From NCBI GenBank assembly GCA_049282265.1, contig JBAPTR010000024.1, positions 1-35,076 of the forward strand: DNA of 35,076 nucleotides. Direction: 5' to 3'. A program made the position numbers and the translations under genes. The notes under the pieces are model-generated. The model saw only the letters and a list, made by a program, of their open reading frames with translations. It searched no databases and was not told the DNA's origin. The stretch is from CAYUCJ01 sp049282265 (GTDB lineage Bacteria > Desulfobacterota > DSM-4660 > Desulfatiglandales > Desulfatiglandaceae). Below are positions 30,665 to 35,076 of the stretch, piece after piece. The number at the start of each line of letters is the position of its first letter. Within the stretch, counting starts at the first letter, position 1.

Positions 30665-32662
30665 TCAGAAACGGACCTCGACGCCGCCGTAAACGGTCCG
30701 TCCAGCCCGGGGGAACCCGTAGCTTTCCTCGTAGTTCTGATCGAACAGATTGTTGGCACCCAGATACAGGCTCATTCGATCATTGAGCAGTCCCTGCTTC
30801 AGCTTGACGTTGAACAGGGTAAAATCGTCCAGCTTCCGTTTCATAAGCGGCGCGTTTTTCGAGTAGTAGTATTGATTCGCGACATAGAGCATATCGGCGT
30901 ACACGGAAAGGTCAAAAGGAAAGCGGTAGCGGGCTTCAAAGGTGACCTTGTCCCGGGGACGATACTGGAGTTGATCCACTTCCGTCCCCGCCGAAAGATC
31001 TTTGGTTTGCATGTACGTGTATCCGACCTTAAGGTAAAGGGCCTCGATAAAACGGTTTTCAAGACCCACTTCAATCCCTTTGAAACGGTATCTCTGATTG
31101 TTCTCGTACAGGTTCGTAGCATCATCCTTTTCAATGTAATTCCTCACATCGCTCAGAAACCCCGTCAGACTAACCTTGGACTTGAAAGGCAATTCCTGGT
31201 CTATCCCGATCTCGTAGTTGTCGGATTTCTCGGTCGTCAGGTCCGGATTGCCGCTCTGCGGGTCATAAAGCTGCTGGACCGAAGGGAATCGAATCGTCCT
31301 CGCCGCCGAGGCCCTGATCCTCGTCCCCTGCAGTGGATCATAATGAACCCCCAGCATGAAACTCGGGTGGGAATCTTCCTCGTTTCCATCCTTCTTGAAC
31401 CAGTGGTAATTGCAGCCGACCACAAGACCCGTCTTTTGCAAAGGAGATACCTCGTATTGCAGGGCAGTGGAATAATATTCCACATCCTCTTGCTGGTCAA
31501 TTGACTCAAACGAATTGGTGTTAACAGCTGTCCAACCTCCCACATTCCAGTCATCCCTGCGCCCATTGAGTCCCACCGTAAGAACACCGGCCGATTTCAA
31601 GTCCACTTTTCCCTGCACCGTTAGTCCCTTGATCGCATTTTCCGTCTTCTCATGAAAAGACCCTTTTCGGGTCTGTGTCGTGTATGACGAATCATCATAC
31701 TGATTCTCCAGTTGGGACATCCTGTTGACATAAAACCAGGACCGAAGCTCCACCGGCCCCGGCAGGTCATATCTCCCCGACACCTGGAACGATGCTTGAT
31801 TGTACCCATCGATTCGATCATACTTGGGCTTCTGTGCAAAGGGGTCGTTTTTGTCGTTGATCACACTCGACGGTATCCCATACTCCCCGCTGGAATAATT
31901 GAAAACCGCCCCTAGTCTGAACTGATCGTTTGGAGAAAAGCCCATATTGGCGAACAGATTCTTCTGCCTCCTGTCACTGTTTTCCCTGAGCCCCCCGTCC
32001 TCTTCAGAAGTGGGATCAAATTTGTTCGACATCCGGTAACCATCACTCCTCAGACTGCTGCCGCTCAGAAAAAAATCCATCCCATCCTTGCCGCCGGAGA
32101 TCGAGGCACGTCCCAGGCCCGTACCTCGATCGGCTGCTTCCCCCGATGCCTGCCCGTGAAGGCCTTGGGTCCCTTTCTTTGTAATGATATTGATCACGCC
32201 GCCCAAACCTCCCTGGTCGTAAAGGACCGAGTGGGTGCCGTAGGAGACCTTTATTTTCGCGATATTTTCCACGGGAACGGTGGATGCATCAAACTGCCCG
32301 TCATACGTTGAATTGAAGGGAATGCCGTCCAGGAGGAGAAGCACGTGCCTGGGACGAAAGCCCCGGATATCTAGGAAGGATTGTCCCCTCGGCCCGACCC
32401 TCACCTGTACCCCCGGCAGGAGCTTCACGGCATCGGACAGGGTCCTGGCGCCACTGGCCTCTATTTCGCCGGCCGTCACCTCCCGGACCGTCCCGACCGA
32501 TTCGGCCTCGCCCTTCTTTGCCGTCACGACCACCTCGCCCAATGTATATATGCCTGTATCTCTATCTTGAGCCCAGGCATCCGCAGGCAAACCCGTTGCA
32601 AAGACATAGACTGCGAGAAACACAAAACCAGCTGTCAATCCTCTTTGAAAATGCACCGTCAT
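30665..32662 (-). CDS. TonB-dependent outer-membrane receptor (ECF-operon receptor)
   Basis: 665 residues from ATG 32662, beside AAAGGAGG; a GTG two codons later has better spacing. The signal peptide is TAGFVFLAVYVFATGLPADAWAQ. The TonB-box-like YTLGEVVVTAKKGE follows, then the plug (DAVKLLPGVQVRVGPRGQSF, DIRGFRPRHVLLLLDGIPF, DQGGLGGVINIITKKG) and a complete barrel ending TVYGGVEVRF. It is distinct from the receptor at 23311-25296. As first gene of the ECF operon it should deliver the ECF substrate across the outer membrane. A sigma-70-type promoter is placed 61-90 bases upstream. Confidence 0.93.
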   Translation of the reverse strand: MTVHFQRGLTAGFVFLAVYVFATGLPADAWAQDRDTGIYTLGEVVVTAKKGEAESVGTVREVTAGEIEASGARTLSDAVKLLPGVQVRVGPRGQSFLDIRGFRPRHVLLLLDGIPFNSTYDGQFDASTVPVENIAKIKVSYGTHSVLYDQGGLGGVINIITKKGTQGLHGQASGEAADRGTGLGRASISGGKDGMDFFLSGSSLRSDGYRMSNKFDPTSEEDGGLRENSDRRQKNLFANMGFSPNDQFRLGAVFNYSSGEYGIPSSVINDKNDPFAQKPKYDRIDGYNQASFQVSGRYDLPGPVELRSWFYVNRMSQLENQYDDSSYTTQTRKGSFHEKTENAIKGLTVQGKVDLKSAGVLTVGLNGRRDDWNVGGWTAVNTNSFESIDQQEDVEYYSTALQYEVSPLQKTGLVVGCNYHWFKKDGNEEDSHPSFMLGVHYDPLQGTRIRASAARTIRFPSVQQLYDPQSGNPDLTTEKSDNYEIGIDQELPFKSKVSLTGFLSDVRNYIEKDDATNLYENNQRYRFKGIEVGLENRFIEALYLKVGYTYMQTKDLSAGTEVDQLQYRPRDKVTFEARYRFPFDLSVYADMLYVANQYYYSKNAPLMKRKLDDFTLFNVKLKQGLLNDRMSLYLGANNLFDQNYEESYGFPRAGRTVYGGVEVRF

Positions 32663-33075
32663 AACCTCCTTTATAATGACCATCTCTTTCCAGGAATCCC
32701 GCTCCGGATACGTTCCAGCCATTTACTACCCTCCAGAATCGTTTTTTGTCAAGATATTTCCATGCCAATTTTGTCTTTGCTTTAAACACACCCATAATTA
32801 CTATTTCAGACCTCCCTTTCAGATTACTTTGAGCCTTCCTGCCCAGACTTTTCGTCTTCGAGATATAATAACGAATTGCACCCGGCATAAATGACCTTTG
32901 AGCCTGCTGGCCCGCTGTTTCTCTTACTGAAAGCATAGATCTATCGGATGATTACGTATCAGAACAGGGTTTCACGTTTTTGATACACAGGATATGTTTC
33001 TTATAATAACCTATCCAAACGATTTCTGATAGGTTTCATTCTCTGGATGGAAACAGGCTGAAAGGAAGCGTCAGG
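32663..33075. other. Gap upstream of the ECF-operon receptor
   Basis: 413 bases without a supported gene. It holds the promoter listed at 32723-32752. A minus-strand frame from 32936 is open across it but overlaps the receptor signal peptide out of frame and has no ribosome site. Several short inverted words (CCTATC...GATAGG near 33010-33032) are visible; no riboswitch could be recognised. Confidence 0.5.
32723..32752 (-). promoter_or_regulatory. Sigma-70-type promoter for the receptor-ECF operon
   Basis: On the minus strand TTGACA (32752-32747) is followed by 18 bases and TAGTAA (32728-32723), then about 60 bases to the receptor start codon. The -35 is perfect and the -10 moderate. An upstream AT-rich run adds some support. 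Confidence 0.5.
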
Positions 33076-33247
33076 TCACATAGACAATGCAACGGTCAGT
33101 GAAGCAAAAGACAGGATGGTGGACAGGACTACTGATGCAGAGGCCAATTCCGTATCGCTGTTGAGCTGGGAAGAAAGGATATAGATGGCCGTTGAGGTGG
33201 GCAGCGCGAAGACAGGGAAGAGATTGTTGAAAATCATGATGCAGGGG
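33076..33247 (-). pseudogene. C-terminal fragment of an AEC-family (auxin efflux carrier-type) permease
   Basis: After the tonB3 stop a minus-strand frame reads NPCIMIFNNLFPVFALPTS, then TAIYILSSQLNSDTELASAS and VVLSTILSFASLTVALSM, ending at TGA 33076-33078. This is the last two helices of AEC transporters, which characteristically read P-x(2)-N/T...A...Y...D.ELAS..V.LST.LS. The rest of the protein is missing and tonB3 stands where it should continue, so this is a relic, most likely from a rearrangement that brought in the tonB-exbD-exbB set. Confidence 0.75.
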
Positions 33248-33262
33248 TTCTCTCCGGATGCC

Positions 33263-34075
33263 TCAATCCAGTTTGAAACGGATGGGGATCTTAACCGTCA
33301 TGCCAACGGGAATCCCGTTTCTGGTCCCCGGTTCAAATCGCCATTTCTTGACGGCCTCTCTTGCGGCCATATCCAGTCTCCGGTGACCGCTGGAATGGAA
33401 AACACCTATATCACCGACCTCTCCGGTTTTCATGACAAAAACCTCCAAGACCACGATTCCCTCGTATCCCCGAAGCCGGGCCTCCCTCGGATAGGGTGGC
33501 CGAGGATTTGTTCGGTAAAGCGGCCTGACTATTTTTACAGCCGCCGGCGCTACCGATGACGTCTCAGGTTCAGGCGGATCCGACTCCGGTCTTTCAGAAA
33601 TCGGCCCGGGTAGATCCGAAAGCATGTCCTCAACGACTTCATCCCTGAATGGTTCTTCGTAATGGGCCGGCTCCCGGCGAATCGAGACCTCTTTCTTCAG
33701 GGTGTTGACAGTACCCGACGCTGACTCCAGTCTTTGCTTTTCATGTCTCCTCTTCTCCGGCAATGGAGGCGGAGGTTTAGGAATCATTCTCTTTTTCTTT
33801 TTCACAAGTCTTTTGGGCCTATGGGCAATGACCGGTTTGGGAGGGGGGGTTGGTTCAGGACGCGGTGCTGTCCTGCGCCTGATCGATGGTTCCGGTGTCA
33901 TCTTCCGGGGAGCCACCACCGTCTTTTCAACCGGTTTCACGTAGTTCAGGGTCAGCGTAACGGCACGTTTAACCGGCGGGATATGGACCTCCCGGGAGAG
34001 CCAGTTGGAGCCTCTTGTCAGCAGGAAAGCATGCAGACCAACGGCAATGGCCGCGGCCAGAAAGAGGTTTTTCAC
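33263..34075 (-). CDS. tonB: TonB-family energy transducer (set 3)
   Basis: 270 residues from GTG 34075, overlapping the exbD stop (GTGA). One N-terminal helix (NLFLAAAIAVGLHAFLL) is followed by a long Pro/Lys/Arg-rich spacer (PRPEPTPPPKPVIAHRPKRL, KKKKRMIPKPPPPLPEKRR) and a TonB C-terminal domain (NPRPPYPREARLRGYEGIVVLEVFV...GHRRLDMAAREAVKKWRFEP). It is more divergent from TonB 1 and 2 than these are from each other. As the neighbour of the receptor-ECF operon it is the likely energiser of that receptor. Confidence 0.93.
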   Translation of the reverse strand: MKNLFLAAAIAVGLHAFLLTRGSNWLSREVHIPPVKRAVTLTLNYVKPVEKTVVAPRKMTPEPSIRRRTAPRPEPTPPPKPVIAHRPKRLVKKKKRMIPKPPPPLPEKRRHEKQRLESASGTVNTLKKEVSIRREPAHYEEPFRDEVVEDMLSDLPGPISERPESDPPEPETSSVAPAAVKIVRPLYRTNPRPPYPREARLRGYEGIVVLEVFVMKTGEVGDIGVFHSSGHRRLDMAAREAVKKWRFEPGTRNGIPVGMTVKIPIRFKLD

Positions 34076-34482
34076 CTTTGCCGCTCCGAATTTGCCTGCA
34101 GCGAAATTCTTGTCAAACCGGCCATCCTGATCTGGTCGAGTACCTTGAACAGTCTCTGGTAAGCCAGCCCGCGATCAGCGAAAAAGAGGACGCCCGCTTC
34201 AGCTTCCCCTGCGGCCTTTTTCCGCAAGACTTGCGCCAGCCCAGCCTCGGGGACCTCTTCCTTGTTCACAAAAATACGACCGTCACTCTTGACCGTCACT
34301 GAAAGGATCAACTGCTTCGTCACCTTTGCCGTGGTGGAGGTGGGAAGACGCACGGGGAGCCCACGGTGTACTGCCATGGAAAGCATGGCGTAGATGAAAA
34401 AGACCAGCAGGAGGAAGACGATGTCGATAAGGGGCAGCATTTCAATGCGGGCCTTTTTCTGACTAGGTCTGTGGACTTTCAT
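34072..34482 (-). CDS. exbD: ExbD/TolR-family proton-channel subunit (set 3)
   Basis: 136 residues from ATG 34482 (AAGG about nine bases upstream; a GTG three codons earlier is possible). Helix MLPLIDIVFLLLVFFIYAML carries the essential Asp20. The periplasmic domain is typical (LILSVTVKSDGRIFVNKEEV...FFADRGLAYQRLFKVLDQIR). It overlaps tonB by four bases and follows exbB by 18. Confidence 0.93.
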   Translation of the reverse strand: MKVHRPSQKKARIEMLPLIDIVFLLLVFFIYAMLSMAVHRGLPVRLPTSTTAKVTKQLILSVTVKSDGRIFVNKEEVPEAGLAQVLRKKAAGEAEAGVLFFADRGLAYQRLFKVLDQIRMAGLTRISLQANSERQR

Positions 34483-34500
34483 GATCAACACCCTTGGAGG

Positions 34501-35076
34501 CTATTTCTCCCGGTCGTCCCGGTTGAGTTTTTCATAGACGATTTCGAGGCTGGTGGCATACTTTTCAATGGCCATGGCGGCATTTTCCACCCGCGCATTG
34601 AAATAGTTGTAGGGAAAGACGGAAAGAATGGCTATGGCCAGTCCGGCGGCGGTCGTTATGAGTGCCTGGGCGATGCCCGCTGTGACAGCCTGGGGGTGCT
34701 CGATTCCGGCGGTACCCAGCAAATCAAATGAGGATATGATCCCCAGAACCGTTCCGAAGATACCCAGGAGCGGGGCCACCGTGATCATGGTGTCCAGTAC
34801 GGCCATAAACCGTCTCATCCTCTTGAGTTCTTCCGCCGCGGCCGATTCCATGGCCTTAATCATGGAAAAGTCGCGGTGGAGGATTCCCGTCACAAGGATT
34901 CTGATCACATAATCCCTGGAGTTTGCGACCATCGCCTTGACCTCGTCCCAGTCCCCTTTCTGACACGAGGCAAGCACACGGTCAACCAGGGGCTGGCTGC
35001 GTCTCATATCCTCCCGGAGCCAAAAGATCAGCCGTTCGATAACCACGGTAAGAGCGATAACAGAGCAGGCCAGGAG
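34501..35076 (-). CDS. exbB: ExbB/TolQ-family proton-channel subunit (set 3), start outside window
   Basis: 191 residues are visible and the frame runs off the window edge (ACSVIALTVVIERLIFWL is the first helix), so the N-terminus is missing. TMITVAPLLGIFGTVLGIISSF and AGIAQALITTAAGLAIAILSV are the second and third helices with the ExbB signature. It is the first gene of exbB-exbD-tonB set 3. Confidence 0.92.
   Translation of the reverse strand, partial: LLACSVIALTVVIERLIFWLREDMRRSQPLVDRVLASCQKGDWDEVKAMVANSRDYVIRILVTGILHRDFSMIKAMESAAAEELKRMRRFMAVLDTMITVAPLLGIFGTVLGIISSFDLLGTAGIEHPQAVTAGIAQALITTAAGLAIAILSVFPYNYFNARVENAAMAIEKYATSLEIVYEKLNRDDREK

Noticed and set aside
32562..32936. Minus-strand 124-codon open frame upstream of the ECF receptor
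   Set aside because: It crosses the promoter and overlaps the receptor's signal peptide in another frame.

Overview
The window reads as a moderately GC-rich chromosomal segment of an anaerobic, Gram-negative deltaproteobacterium (Desulfobacterota-like). The evidence is the density of TonB-dependent transport, WtpABC- and TupA-type tungstate/molybdate proteins, a RecD2-type helicase, a GH13_18 sugar phosphorylase and an HDOD protein. This placement is inferred from gene content only; there is no rRNA or tRNA. Nearly everything from about 8.2 kb to the end is on the minus strand.

Layout. (1) 1-9.7 kb holds the 3' end of a TonB-dependent receptor, a hairpin-rich non-coding gap, a crotonase-fold enzyme, a nitrilase-family amidase, RecD2, a glycine-zipper lipoprotein, a GH13_18 phosphorylase, an HDOD protein and YbaK. 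(2) 9.7-15.8 kb holds a complete tungstate/molybdate ABC importer (wtpA-wtpB-wtpC), an excisionase-HTH/PBP-like regulator with a palindromic promoter, and a tonB-exbD-exbB set preceded by a 30-codon ORF coupled to exbB. (3) 16.2-26.9 kb is one long co-directional gene row. In transcription order it runs CcsA-like, ResB-like, TonB-dependent receptor, exported (sulfite-oxidase-fold)2-CXXCH-tetrapyrrole-methylase fusion, APC permease, exported protein with about 23 DxDxDG-type repeats, exbB/exbD deletion remnant, TonB, and orphan TupA-like binding protein. (4) 27.2-32.7 kb is an outer-to-inner-membrane import operon: TonB-dependent receptor, fused double-ATPase EcfA, EcfT, TiaS-like protein, S-component-like membrane protein. 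(5) 33.1-35.1 kb holds a fragment of an AEC-family permease and a third tonB-exbD-exbB set running off the window.

How the parts fit. The window has three TonB-dependent receptors (one partial), three TonB proteins and two complete or near-complete ExbBD pairs; a third ExbBD pair has collapsed to a deletion scar. Regions 2 and 3 share a tungstate/molybdate theme. Region 3 adds tetrapyrrole and heme themes: a CbiF/CobM-like methylase behind a signal peptide, a CXXCH motif and ResBC-like cytochrome c assembly proteins. Region 4 couples TonB uptake to an ECF importer. The substrates of regions 3 and 4 cannot be read from the sequence.

Two further things stand out. A family of three related palindromic elements (2841-3084, 12593-12736, 13778-13829) sits in the same orientation between co-directional genes, and two copies supply the stop codon of the upstream gene. 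The exported methylase fusion operon is the best candidate for an undescribed system.
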